From Pseudeuparius sepicola (taxonomy: Eukaryota > Arthropoda > Insecta > Coleoptera > Anthribidae): a DNA stretch of 64,000 nt. The position numbers were made by a program, and so were the translations under genes. The notes under the pieces were generated by a model that saw nothing but the letters and a program-made list of their open reading frames with translations, had not been told where the DNA came from and ran no database searches. This document shows, piece after piece, positions 24,001 through 33,925 of the stretch. The stretch's first letter is position 1. Each line of letters begins with the position of its first letter. The DNA lies in contig OY987298.1 in the NCBI GenBank assembly GCA_963920635.1, positions 111,094,035 to 111,158,034 of the forward strand, given 5' to 3'.

Positions 24001-24719
24001 TATTAGGGGTTGTTTTGGGGTTAATCGAGAGCAACAAATTCTGGGACTTATAGGGGAACATTAGGGGTCACAGTGGATGAGATTTATTCAAAAAAATCGA
24101 TCGCAGCTCGTACAGTTCAGCACAGCCACCACTTATGTATTTTTTTATATTAGGGGTTGTTTTGGGGTTAATCGAGAGCAACAAATTCTGGGACTTATAG
24201 GGGAACATTAGGGATCACAGTGGATGAGATTTAGACAAAAAAATCGATCGCAGCTCTTACAGTTCAGCCCAGCCACCACTTATGTATTTTTTCTATTAGG
24301 GGTTGTTTTGGGGTTAATCGTGAGCAACAAATTCTGGGACTTATAGGGGAACATTAGGGATCACAGTGGATGAGATTTAGACAAAAAAATCGATCGCAGC
24401 TCTTACAGTTCAGCCCAGCCACCACTTATGTATTTTTTCTATTAGGGGTTGTTTTGGGGTTAATCGTGAGCAACAAATTCTGGGACTTATAGGGGAACAT
24501 TAGGGATCACAGTGGATGAGATATAGACAAAAAAATCGATCGCAGCTCTTACAGTTCAGCCCAGCCACCACTTATGTATTTTTTCTATTAGGGGCTGTTT
24601 TGGGGTTAATCGTGAGCAACAAATTCTGGGACTTATAGGGGAACATTAGGGATCACAGCGGATGAGTTTTAGACAAAAAAATCGATTGCAGCTCGTACAG
24701 TTCAGCCCAGCCACCACTT
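18021..24719 (-). repeat. Satellite array, right arm: ~46 copies of the 146-bp unit, inverted
   Basis: This is the same unit in reverse complement. Higher-order blocks recur at about 4 and 6 units, as traced by the rare CTGGAATTTAT variant near 20665, 21541, 23309 and 23893. One unit near 22540 carries a ~12-bp insertion. The outermost unit shares private variants with the outermost left unit. The switch of orientation at about 18020 is abrupt, with no spacer. Confidence 0.95.
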
Positions 24720-24975
24720 TCCTTTTTTTAGTTGCCATTTTATTTTGTTTATCCCTTCTATTTGTTACAAGATGTTATTCGGGCGGTCATAATCAGTACA
24801 ATTTTTGTCTATACTTTGCAATAAAACTATTTTGTTATTTCTTGGCACCAGTTGCGCACTCAGAATGAGGAAATCGTGCGGTGGATAAGAGACCACGACT
24901 TTATCGGCGGCATAGCGCGGGACGGCGCCCGCGAGAAACCGGTGGCCAGAAACTGGTGGCTGTTTTCACGCTCAT
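24720..24975 (-). repeat. Right unique terminal inverted repeat of the foldback
   Basis: This is the reverse complement of 12225-12480, with no difference seen by eye. Such identity implies recent insertion or ongoing arm-to-arm gene conversion. Confidence 0.85.
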
Positions 24976-24984
24976 ACTGAAAAC
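24976..24984 (+). repeat. Right target-site duplication ACTGAAAAC
   Basis: This is the second copy of the 9-bp direct repeat. Being direct rather than inverted, it cannot be part of the palindrome and marks an insertion event. Confidence 0.85.
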
Positions 24985-25038
24985 TACAAAAATCAAGGTT
25001 AGGCTGACAACTGATGACACTGACAGACGCACATATTA

Positions 25039-25182
25039 GCTTTGTTCGCGGAGCAGTTTGGAACCAGTTGTGAACTAGTAACTGTCGCTGTGATTGATTA
25101 ATTCAAATTTTAGATTTTTTTGAGCCAATCACATTGATAGTTACTGGTTCAGAACTGTTCCGAACTGCTCCGCGAACAAAGC
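25039..25182. mobile_element. 144-bp palindromic MITE with TATTA duplication
   Basis: Inverted arms beginning GCTTTGTTCGCGGAGCAGTT are flanked by TATTA at 25034-25038 and 25183-25187. The element resembles the one at 35261-35405, which has GCTCTGTTCG ends, similar length and an AT-rich 5-bp flank, so the two probably belong to one family. Confidence 0.7.
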
Positions 25183-25189
25183 TATTACT

Positions 25190-27985
25190 ATTAGAGGATA
25201 GACGCATGCGCTGATGACGCGTCGCTACCAACCTGAAGGTGCAACTATACGAAAATTCCTAGTTACCGCTTGATGACGTCAAAGTTGAAAAATTATGTTT
25301 TAAAATGCAATAACAGCTTTGTTGCAAACTATATTCGATTGAAACTTGAATTATAGGAAATAAAAATGTTTTTTTTGTTCTAAAAAAGAGATTTCCACTT
25401 TGATTTTAACTACCCCATTGAGTGGCTTGCAAGCGACCACAAATTATTTCCGCATGGTTGCTTGCGCTTGCTGTAAGGTCAGTCTGCACATGCACAATAT
25501 TTTTCCAATATTTACAACTGATAATATGATGAAAATCCCGAAAACTAGAGGAACCATTTGGAAAATACTTATAAATAAACTTTATTTCTGTTTCAAATCA
25601 AAACAATCGTCTTCATACTTTGAGGGTTATACTCGGATATACCTACCGGCATAAACGTTAAATCTGTGAACCATCTCAAGTGAATCGTGCGCTTTAAAGC
25701 GCAATTTGGACACAGCCAACGTATTCATATCATATATCACATTTTAGAGATATCCAAATTATGCAAGCAACAATGATTGGTGATAAGTAGGAATGGAAGT
25801 TTTATGTATAGGTACACAGTATAATAGTTAATTCAGGAAAAAATACAATTATTAAGCATCTGGTTTGATCCTTTAGTTCAGTAAAGTTAAGGTTTAATAT
25901 TGCAATTCATTGGGTAAGAATTTTTTTCTATCAATAGTACACCATATAGAAAGCTTAAATCGAGAGTTCGACCATCAACCTTTTGCAGGTTTTCTGCCAT
26001 TTTGAATTTAGGGGTAAATTAGTTTTTCACGGATAACATCTGTATTTTTTAATTTTACCAAAAAGATAGCCGACACCATTTTTAATGGAAAAAAGGTGCT
26101 CTGCAAATTTGTGTTCTTGGCATTTTCTTGAATTTTTATATACAGATTGAACAGGTTTTCTTTGCAGGTCCCATATTCAACGTACATGTGACCATGGGTC
26201 CGGAAATGCTTGGTAAAAAAGATAAAGAATGTTGAAGTTTATTTTTCTAAACTTTTTTTAATAATATTTCAAACACGACAAATGATACCTATTAACTTAA
26301 AATTTAGTACACAGTGTGCGGGTATAAAATGCGATAAACTGAAGCTAAAGTATACAGGATTTTTAAACCTCCCATTCATTTTTTCTTTTATTTTGGTTGC
26401 TGCCCAGAAAAAGTGATAATTTCGGGAATGGGCTCAACTCGGTACTTAGAAAACGACACATTTTGGGGCCTACGTGTATGAGCAAATTTTTGTTCTTTCG
26501 GTGCAAACGATGGATTGCCGAGATTTGAAGGGCATAGAAGAATAATTAGGTACTTCAGTTTGTGGGGTTTACAAGAGGTGTTATTTTTTAAAAATTTAAC
26601 TTTTCACTACTTTCCATAAAAGTTTTTGCTTTCTCCGAAATCAAGATTCACGTTGAGAGAGAAAAAAGATAACCTCAAAAAAGTTACGAGTAAAAGCACG
26701 ATAAAAAAATAGCTTGAGTGGCGCTCTCTGTAAGATAAGTAGAACTTGACACTTTCAGCCTATTCTCCATCACCCAAAAAAAAACAAGATTTAAGGTCAT
26801 TTAGTTTTAAATAGATAAAAAGGCATTTAGGTTTGGATAGATATGAAAGCCCTGTCATTATTATATTTCTGTGGAAAATAAGAAAATTTTGGCTGACTGG
26901 AAACTGGAAAATGAGAAGCGATAAAAAAAAAGAAAGAAACAATATTAGACTTAAACTAGCTAGTTTACTATCAAACTCGATCACAGACCACACCTTACAT
27001 TAAGTAAGAGATTTTGCAATCAGACCAGCCGCTTGACCTTTTTTCTTATTCTGAATTAGTTATTAAACTGTTAACCTCATTATAAACTTCGTAAAACTTC
27101 GTTATGTCTAAACCGAGGTCTAAACGTACATTCATTCAAATCGATAACTCAGCAGATATTAGTTAAAGAATAAAACCTACATATTTGGTGCAAAAAGAGG
27201 TTAATTACCAATCATTGTTGGTTGCCTAAGTTGGATATCTCCTGAAGTATGATGCCTACTGTCTACATTTATTATGTGATACATCAATTTTGGAGCACAT
27301 TTTGCCGATTTCAATGCAAACATTTGATTTTATCGTTATGGCAAAAGAGTACCATTTTGTTGCAAAATAAAAAGATGCACTAAAATAATGAACCTGCGAG
27401 ACCAAAAAGTTAACACCTCAAAAAAGTTATGAGTAGAATACCCATTGTGCTACCCTGCCCAAGACCCCGCCCCTCCGCCTCTGGTCGATGAGAATAAATT
27501 GTTTTTACACAAAATTGTTGCAATTCAGTTATTAAAGAATTGCACCAAGTTTCATTTAAATTGCATAACTTCTGTAGAAGTTATTGCGATAAAGATGTTT
27601 TCAAACTATACTTTTATCACCCTGTAACTTTCTTATTATGCATTTTAGGATTTGTTACGGTATCAAGAGAAAGGCGGCCACACTGTCGGCCAGCGTTCCT
27701 GCAACGGCGATCACGCCCCTCTCTGACTGTCTTAAATTTGGCAGCCTTGGTAATTTTTTTCATAACCTTCGGCCCCAAACTAGGGGTTATACCAAGTTTC
27801 ACGAAAATCAGAAAGATGTGCCAGAAGTAAAAATACCAGAACAATAAAAAAAATACTATTTTCAAGACAAAAATCAATGAAAATTCCATTTGGAGATTAC
27901 TTTGTACACTAATTGCATTGGTGTTTTTTTTGCCATTTGTTCCACTCTAAACTCACTTACTAAAACTAATTACACACAATAGTAT
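25190..27985. other. Long AT-rich stretch without recognised genes
   Basis: No exon-like coding pattern, TIR element or tandem array was recognised in about 2.8 kb. Short motifs such as TCAAAAAAGTTA recur near 26676 and 27418, suggesting old repeats. The open frames near 27540-27889 lie in a slightly GC-richer segment but show no protein-like features. Confidence 0.4.
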
Positions 27986-27991
27986 ATTATA

Positions 27992-28096
27992 AAGAGTTTT
28001 TTTTTTAAATAAGTCTTCTTTCTTAAAACTCTTTTTATTATTTATTTAAAAAAAAGAGTTGTGAGAAAGAAGTCTTATTTAAAAAAACACTCTGTA
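27992..28096. repeat. ~105-bp imperfect palindrome
   Basis: The arms carry the AAATAAGTCTTCTTTCT and AGAAAGAAGTCTTATTT blocks around an AT-rich centre. It would fold into a hairpin and is probably a small foldback MITE. The borders are not certain. Confidence 0.6.
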
Positions 28097-28295
28097 TATC
28101 AAAGGACTCACATTATGGTGAAACCAATTCAATAGTATATTAATACATAACAAAGAATTATATGAATATGAAATATGAAACGAATAGGAAAACGTGCCGC
28201 TAATTTTACTAAAAAAGGCACACTGAGCACAATCGTCAATCAGTTTTGTTTGTGCATTGTTCTTGTTTCAATTATATTTTTGCATGCATATAGTT

Positions 28296-28475
28296 GTTGA
28301 CTGACGTATTATCAAAGACTGCTCATGGTCGTCACACCTGACACATGTTTGCCCCACCCTGCGCTTTCCGGAAACAAAATACAATGTAAAATGCATTGTT
28401 AACCATCAGCGCCATCTATTTTCTAGGACATGAAGCTATAGCTGTTAGAAGTCTTTATAAATACATCAGTCAACA
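28296..28475. mobile_element. Short internally deleted relative of the 6516-7815 element
   Basis: Ends TGTTGACTGAYGTATT on both sides enclose only about 180 bp. The left part matches the region right of the nested MITE at 6815-6860. The right part matches 7690-7810 (GACAAAATACAATG, CATCAG.GCCATCT and ACATAAAGCTATA blocks). It supplies the unoccupied TA site for the MITE at 6533-6812. Confidence 0.6.
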
Positions 28476-28479
28476 ATAC

Positions 28480-28690
28480 GCAACTGAATTTAAGATGCCA
28501 ACGCCCCGACGGGACTATGCGAACTAATATATGGGCCATCGTCACCATATGCTTTGTGCTAGCCTTGGGTCTACACTGCGTTGTTCTTTGTTCTTGTTCA
28601 TTGTTGGCATGGCCCATAGACTAGTTTAGCGTTGAGCTTATAGGGGGCGTATTGCTTATATTCAATGGCGTATATAGTGGTGTACCTACC
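28480..28690 (-). repeat. Uninterrupted copy of the dispersed repeat split at 10029-10863
   Basis: On the minus strand this reads through GGCCCATATATTAGTTCGCA without interruption, whereas the copy at 9840-10920 has an 835-bp element inserted in ATTAGTTC. From 28691 to 29417 nothing further is recognised. Confidence 0.65.
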
Positions 28691-29417
28691 TAATTAGTGG
28701 AACTTGCATACCCCAAGTGGCGATAAATAACACATGTCAGTTGTGGATAAAAGAGTCATAACCTCACTTTCTGAAAATGTAAGTAGTCAAATGTATAAAA
28801 AAACAGAGTTAAGCCACTGATTAATTTTCTGGACTCGCTATAGCGAGTATTTACTGTATTTAGAAACCTACATTTACTTGCCAGTCCAGCACTTCACAAA
28901 GAATACACGAAAGGCGCACTGTTGCTAAAACATAAATTATTGATGACTGTACACACATTAAGTGTTGTCATGACGTCACAGTTTTTTTATAATTTTTTGG
29001 CTATTTTTCATAAGACCCACAGCCAAAGTGAATTCCCGCTTAATTTTGAACAGAAGCACAAAATCTGAGGTGATGAAAACCATAAACAGGATAGAAATAT
29101 ATAAGTATTCATTTCACAGTTTGACAACTATCTCTAGAACTATATCCTTGTATGCCTATTTTGTCATAAGTTGCGACAACTAATTTGTTCTCTGTTGACA
29201 ACAACACTAAAGTATAACCTGGACCAACACTATTGGCGAGTCCCAGTTGCAATGATTTCTCAAACAAAATGTATTTCAATAGCAGTGCTTTGTTATTTAC
29301 ATTTGGAGAACTGCTTGTTTTGGTGTGTTAACAAAGTTTTTATAGGTAGATTGGTTACTAATAGCCTGAAATTTTATTAAACCAAGAATTCTAAATTATG
29401 TTTTACAAGCTTATTTT

Positions 29418-29758
29418 AGCTGTCCTCCTTTTCAGTTTTAAGTGATCTCAAATCGATTCCGAATTACTTTGAGATCACATCAGCTGACATCGAGTGTTCC
29501 TTTTACCTTTTACAAATGTTCAGTTGATTATGAAGTGATCAGTTTACGCAGCAAATCGATTTTTATGTAATTTGTGTTGGTTTTGAGTATTTCTGGGGTT
29601 AAGATGGTGGAAAATATTGAAAAATTCATTCAAGGGTTAGATTATAGATAACGTGGTCGTACACTGTTCCATTTACCAATAAAAAATCATTTCACTATCA
29701 GATCACTTCATGTTCATTTCACTTCAAATTCACTTGTGCAAAAAATCAAAAGGAGGAC
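29418..29758. mobile_element. Possible ~340-bp TIR element (GTCCTCCTTTT ends)
   Basis: Short inverted ends of about 13 bp (TGTCCTCCTTTT and its complement) enclose DNA with repeated GTGATCTCAAAT, GATCAC and CACTTCA motifs. The target duplication is unclear. It could also be the end of the transposon whose decayed transposases follow. Confidence 0.35.
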
Positions 29759-29819
29759 AACTTTTGTAATGTGTGTCTACAGTGCGACCCTTTTTTTTGT
29801 AGTTACCTTGTAAAGTTTA

Positions 29820-30653
29820 TTAAATGTGCGATTTGATTTGTTCATCTAATGCGTTTTTAAACTCATTGCTAAGAAAATTTAAAAACCCAACTGTATCATT
29901 AAAGAAAAATTCTGTCTTTTTGTATTCCACATCAAACATTTTTTTTTGTGAATACTGTCTCCTTGCATTTATGATGAATTCTAGATTGTGAGCTGACCAG
30001 TGTCGGCAATTGTGACTCCAAACCACCCCATTTGTGTTAAAGGTGGCTTTGTCGCCAAATAAAATTTTGTCTAAAAAGTTACCTTTGTTTAGATATTCTT
30101 CCTGCAGCCAATAGTAAAACTAATCTTCTTACTCTTACTATCTTCATCTCCCAGTTCCAATGTATACAAAAGTTTGGCTTAAAGCTTTTATTTTGTTTTG
30201 TTCCAGACATCTTGTAACACTTTCTCTAGTGATATTAGGGTACAAACTAGCCATTTTATTTCTAGTTTGGGGATTGCCATTAAAATATTGTAAAATCTAT
30301 TTATTTTTTCTTAAAAGTCCTCGGCGTCCATTATGTCTGGCTATAAGCAAATTTTTAGAAACTGATCCCGTTTCATTGAAAATTTTATTTACATGTTGCA
30401 CAGTACTTTGACTTACTAGTCTATCTGGATGTAATAGTAGATAGTAGTAACTTGTTTTATTTAGCCCGATATGGCTGATATTAAATTCTCCCGCTACTTC
30501 TCTTACCGAACAATTTAAATTTCTATGATTAATAAGAACAATAAAACAAACTGTGATATCAGTATCAGGTCCATTTCGGCAGAACTTCAAACCGTTTAAC
30601 ATCAGTTTGAAATTATCATGATGAACATGTGCAGTTTCATTTTGATGTTCCAA
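29820..30653 (-). pseudogene. Mariner-like transposase, decayed
   Basis: The N-terminal part (30653-30297) contains SVREVAGEFNISH and LHPDRLVSQSTVQHV followed by NETGSVS, the paired helix-turn-helix region of an insect mariner-like transposase. After frameshifts, the catalytic start follows at about 30160-29940, with LQEEYLNKG and ILFGDKATFNTNGVVWSHN. The latter includes the first catalytic Asp but has Lys where the family has Glu after it. The second and third acidic residues are absent, because the frame ends at 29820 in unrelated sequence. It is clearly dead. It lies in the same orientation as, and downstream of, a separate Tc1 transposase remnant, which suggests two insertions. Confidence 0.75.
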
Positions 30654-30659
30654 AAGAGA

Positions 30660-30834
30660 AAATGTGTCTTGGCAGCAAGGTTGTTTGGTCTAAAACAAAA
30701 TGGTTTTAAATTATTGTTCAAAACATGTTCTAAACACTTGATAATGTTTAAAACACAATTTGTTTTAAACTGTTTAAAACCCGTTTAAAACTTTCATTTT
30801 AAAACACGTTTTTATTTTAAAATTAAATAGAAAA
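30660..30834. repeat. AAAAC/GTTTT-rich low-complexity stretch
   Basis: Repeated GTTTAAAAC and GTTTTAAA motifs in both orientations fill about 120 bp between the two transposase remnants. It may be the degraded end of one of the elements. Confidence 0.5.
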
Positions 30835-31548
30835 TTACCACTGCGTTACATCGCCTTTTCGACTTATTACTGCCTCGATACGTCTCAACATAGTGTTAAA
30901 TAATGTTTGGCAATAATCTGGAGTGAAACAATTCCAAATTTCTTGGAGAAGAGCACGCAACTCTAGAACGGTTCTTGCGGGTTGTGATCGCAACTTCTTC
31001 ATTATATATTCCATAATGTTTCAATCGGCGAAAGATCTGGACTGCTAGCGGTCCATTTTAAAAGGGAAATATTGTTTTGTAATCCAATCTTTTACTTTTT
31101 TAGCCGTATGACAAGAGGCGCCATCTTGTTGGAAGATACATTCAATATTTTGCAAACGCAGTTCTTCAATTTTTACTTTCAAATTATTTAGAAGGACGTT
31201 AATGTGTTTCTCAGTGTTCATGTTGCCATCTACAAAGTGTAATTTTCCGACCCCTTTAGCTGACATACATCCCAAACTCATCACGGAGGACGGAAACTTA
31301 ACTTTCTTCTTAAGGCAGTCCGTGTAATACACTTCTCCTTTAGTTCTAATGACGGGCCTTCGACTATCACCAACACAAACTTCAAATCTGGCCTCATCAC
31401 TCCATATACCTAATAGGGAAGTTGGCGATTTTTCAAAGTTGGCATTATTTCTTTCCTTGTTTTGTTTTCTTTTGTTGTCATGAGCCGCCAGTGCCAAATT
31501 CAGCGAACGGCACAAAAGACCGACTCGTCTAGATGACAGGAACTTAAC
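30835..31548 (-). pseudogene. Tc1-like transposase (DD34E type), frameshifted
   Basis: The catalytic core is well preserved. WSDEARFEVCVGD holds the first Asp, MSLGCMSAKGVGKLHFVDGN is the conserved centre, and FQQDGASCHTAKKVKDWI holds the second Asp. One frame over, TASSPDLSPIETLWNI holds the final Glu. The tail returns to a third frame (IMEYIMKKLRSQPART, then ALLQEIWNCF, then LRRIEAVISRKGD) and ends at 30835. At least two frameshifts (near 31050 and 31010) separate these blocks. The N-terminal HTH domains are missing: homology fades just above 31548. It lies a few hundred bases upstream of the recognised AIMP3 exons, on the opposite strand, possibly within that gene's upstream intron. Confidence 0.85.
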
Positions 31549-31770
31549 CTAAATCGTAATTTTCTATAATGTTGCCACGCACCTATATGGGAAGCTATAT
31601 AGATCTGTGCTGTTACCAACAACTTTATAGAGTCAAAGAAAATATCAGATTGCCCAATTAAATTTAAAAAAGCGGGATTTTGGTTTATAATGTAATTGTC
31701 TGCTGAATTTACATTTGATAATGGATCTTTTAGCTTCCAACAAGAATTTCCAATAATAAATCAGTTACAG

Positions 31771-31931
31771 GAAATATTAATATAATCTTAACCTTAATAA
31801 AAGAAACCAAACTCAACTTATTTAAGTTTGAAAATAACTGGGAGGAAGTGTTAATTAGGCAGTGGATAGAATATGCCATTGTTTATGCTAGCAATGTTGA
31901 TAATTCCCAAAATGCACACATCATGCTAAAG
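31771..31931 (+). CDS. AIMP3: AIMP3/EEF1E1-like, internal exon (GST-C region)
   Basis: This is the first of three consecutive exons of a protein matching eukaryotic AIMP3 (p18, EEF1E1), the scaffold subunit of the multi-aminoacyl-tRNA-synthetase complex. It begins after TTACAG with two bases of a split codon, then reads NINIILTLIKETKLNLFKFE and NNWEEVLIRQWIEYAIVYAS. In the family this is the end of the N-terminal region running into the QW(L/I)EY helix of the GST-C fold. It ends AAG|GTATAA in phase 0. Introns of 61 and 63 nt follow. The exon encoding the N-terminus was not found; the upstream sequence contains a Tc1 remnant on the other strand. Confidence 0.8.
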
Positions 31932-31992
31932 GTATAAAAATTAACACTGAACATAATTACTGATTTCACAAAACTTACCTCTACAATTTCAG

Positions 31993-32088
31993 GACTTAAA
32001 TGAGTTGTTGGCTTGCAATACATACCTGCTATCTAACAAATTGACTGCAGCTGATGTTCTTTTGTATTGTTTCCTGTACAGTATTATG
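31993..32088 (+). CDS. AIMP3: AIMP3/EEF1E1-like, penultimate exon
   Basis: This exon is 96 nt, phase 0 at both ends, between TTTCAG and GTGGGT. It encodes DLNELLACNTYLLSNKLTAA followed by DVLLYCFLYSIM. The family pattern is DLNxYL, then (F/L)TxADxLLYYxLH, a conserved GST-C helix pair that includes the N-capping/hydrophobic-staple Thr-x-x-Asp. Joining it to its neighbours keeps the reading frame throughout. The intron that follows is unusual in having no stop and a length divisible by three, so retention would add 21 residues. Confidence 0.85.
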
Positions 32089-32151
32089 GTGGGTATTCTT
32101 ATTTATAGACTTCAATGGAGACATACTGGACTAAACATTTGTTTGTTCCAG
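32089..32151 (+). other. 63-nt stop-free, frame-preserving intron in AIMP3
   Basis: It begins GTGGGT, ends TTCCAG, and is 63 nt (21 codons) with no in-frame stop, so exons 31993-32088 and 32152-32304 form one continuous open frame through it. Homology to AIMP3 resumes exactly at both splice borders, and the 21 intervening residues (VGILIYRLQWRH...) have no counterpart, which argues that it is an intron. Retention would place an insertion inside the GST-C helical bundle. Confidence 0.7.
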
Positions 32152-32304
32152 GAATCTTTGGGGCCGCTAGAAAAGGAACGTTATTTGAATGTATCCCGAT
32201 GGTTCGACAACATCCAGCAAGATTCCTCTCTAAGGCAGTCTAATAAGCTAATTGATTTTAGCACCAATTATTTGTCAAGTTTAGCTCCAGCTAGGCGAAT
32301 TTAG
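32152..32304 (+). CDS. AIMP3: AIMP3/EEF1E1-like, terminal coding exon
   Basis: This encodes ESLGPLEKERYLNVSRWFDN and IQQDSSLRQSNKLIDFSTNY, ending APARRI and a TAG stop at 32302-32304. The KE(R/K)YLNVSRWF-xx-IQ block is the signature of AIMP3/EEF1E1 and is almost unchanged from vertebrates, so identification is secure. No AATAAA is seen in the next few hundred bases; AT-rich variants such as AATATA occur near 32317. The gene points away from the inverted P-like element at 32884. Confidence 0.88.
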   Translation, partial: ESLGPLEKERYLNVSRWFDNIQQDSSLRQSNKLIDFSTNYLSSLAPARRI

Positions 32305-32883
32305 TGACACATTATAAATATATTATCTCATATATTACAAATATTTATTGAAATTATTGCTTTATTTTAATAATATTTTCCGTTTCTCGCCAATTATTCA
32401 AATTGGAAGGCTTGTGATTCCACTTCACCATGTCAACTCAGAAACAAGCGGAAACTATTTAGATATTAAAGAAAATTTAAATATCCTTTCAATATTGCAG
32501 CATACTTTTAGCAATGAGAAGAAATACTAACCACAAAGCTAACGTTTTGCTTAAATATCAATATCATAGACAAGGCTTTTAGGCATTTATTTAAATAACT
32601 AGACAGTTTTCGATTTTAAAAGTATTAAAAACACTTTACGGGATTATTTAGGAAATTTAGGGCAAGTAGTTTTTGGTGTACTATGACTGTTCCCGAACAG
32701 AGAGTATCTTTATCTTCTCGTTATACTTTCTCGTCACGTGGAAATTGGGACCCAAAAGGGCCAACAGTGTTTTCACAGTCCTTACTGTATAACAGATATT
32801 AGATTAACACTTTTGGTTTTTAAAATTTGATGACCAGCGATTTTTCTGAATCTGAATCAAGTAGGCCAAAATCATGGACGAAC
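32305..32883 (+). other. AIMP3 3' flank
   Basis: This is AT-rich 3' untranslated or intergenic DNA. A 60-codon open frame at 32348-32530 has fairly protein-like composition, but no start context, splice evidence or family match. No other features are recognised up to the 8-bp duplication at 32876. Confidence 0.4.
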
Positions 32884-33542
32884 CATCGAATTGGTAAGTA
32901 CCATGGAAGTCACACAGGTGTGATTTTCATTGTTGTTTGGGGCAGCCAACTCTAGAGAGAGATAGGTTTCAAATGGTAATAAGTAAGACAAGGACGCGTA
33001 ATGAACGTGTCAGCTGATTCAGGCAAAGGATGTATAAAGGGATGTTGCATATTAATAAGCGAATTTAATGGGCATGTTCCGTAATTCTCTTCATTGTATG
33101 ATCTGTATTCCGTAATTCGGGACTTGTTTGTAGGAATGAGAATTTTTTCCTAGTTCAATTCGATGTTTTCAACAGCATTTGGAATATAACCACAATTATG
33201 TAAAAATTGCACAGAAAAAAGTAGTGAATTAATAAAAAAAATTACATGGAAATTTTATTTACCTGGAAGAAAATGTAAACAAACAAAATACAAATTCCAA
33301 AATCAAAGTTTATTTTAAAATAAAGGCGACAAAATATCTAGGATAAGGTGTAAATTTTCAACATTAATTACTTATCTTAACTGATTTATTAATTTTAGAA
33401 TAAAATTTAATAGGAAAAGCATCTAAGACAGGTAGCTTTTACATATTTTTATATAATTTTTAATGTTTAGGCATCTAACAAAAAGAATTACGAATAAGTA
33501 CCTTGTTAAAGGGACCACCAGAACCACAATTTCCATCTTTGA

Positions 33543-33925
33543 CTACGAAGAGCTAGGTTCATTAGCACAATATTTTGCCAGTTTTTCCCTTGATAGAGTT
33601 TCTATCATAATATGACTTGGAAAATAAAAAACTGTAGTAGTTACATACTTTTTAAGTTTGCGCTGCCTAATATTCTCTATGAAATCGCTCTTATCAAAAT
33701 GTTGTAAAAATGTAAATACTTTTAGACAGTACACAATTTTTCATTTTTATTGCTGAAATCCACTTGTCTCTAATATCACCTTATCTCTTGGAAAACTGCA
33801 AAGATATTAGCAAAGATTTTTAAAACTTCATATTTAATAATAAGGCTTCCAAATGAAAAGAAACCCCACTGTTCTTATGCTTTCCACTCCGTTTGGTACA
33901 TTCAAATACACAACAGGAGTTGATC
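33543..33925 (-). pseudogene. THAP-domain remnant in copy B
   Basis: On the minus strand this carries the same exon structure as copy A: a first exon ending in the Cys-pair/GVSFH region, then HSFPRDK and the slipped RDKWI block. It ends in an open frame at 33734-33543 with KSDFIENIRQRKLKKY matching copy A. The CSRQF block of copy A is further altered here (LQHFDKS). The first-exon region is repeated once more at 34040-34093, continuing at 35081 on the far side of the nested mariner element. Confidence 0.6.

Larger units (their letters stand above)
12225..24975. mobile_element. 12.75-kb satellite-armed foldback transposon (FB/MULE-like) with 9-bp target duplication
   Basis: The direct repeat ACTGAAAAC occurs exactly at 12216-12224 and 24976-24984. 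Between the two copies everything is one huge imperfect palindrome. From outside in, each arm has an apparently identical 256-bp non-satellite end (12225-12480 and 24720-24975), then a tandem array of a 146-bp unit. The array runs forward to about 18020 and reverse-complemented from 18021. The arms hold about 38 and 46 units. A 9-bp duplication, long inverted repeats and tandemly repeated arms are hallmarks of Drosophila FB-type foldbacks and are compatible with the Mutator (MULE) superfamily. No transposase or other credible coding sequence lies inside, so it would need a helper in trans. Class assignment is inference; the structure is directly visible. Confidence 0.85.

Noticed and set aside
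12481..24719. CRISPR-like array of regular repeats
   Set aside because: The 146-bp units are contiguous with no unique spacers, the genome is eukaryotic, and the array inverts in the middle.
12225..24975. The giant palindrome as a pure assembly artefact
   Set aside because: The flanks outside the ends are different from each other, and a 9-bp repeat is direct, not inverted, exactly at the borders. The arms also differ in unit number and order. An artefact is not excluded without long reads, but insertion explains more.
29604..29640. ATG at 29604 as AIMP3 exon 1 (MVENIEKFIQG)
   Set aside because: The short peptide superficially resembles an AIMP3 start, but the phase, donor and distance cannot be supported, and it may lie inside a TIR element.
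30297..30653. 118-codon frame as an intact gene
   Set aside because: It is only the HTH part of a decayed mariner-like transposase; the downstream catalytic parts are frameshifted and truncated.
32348..32530. 60-codon frame just after AIMP3
   Set aside because: No start context, splice acceptor or family was recognised; it is more likely 3' untranslated sequence.
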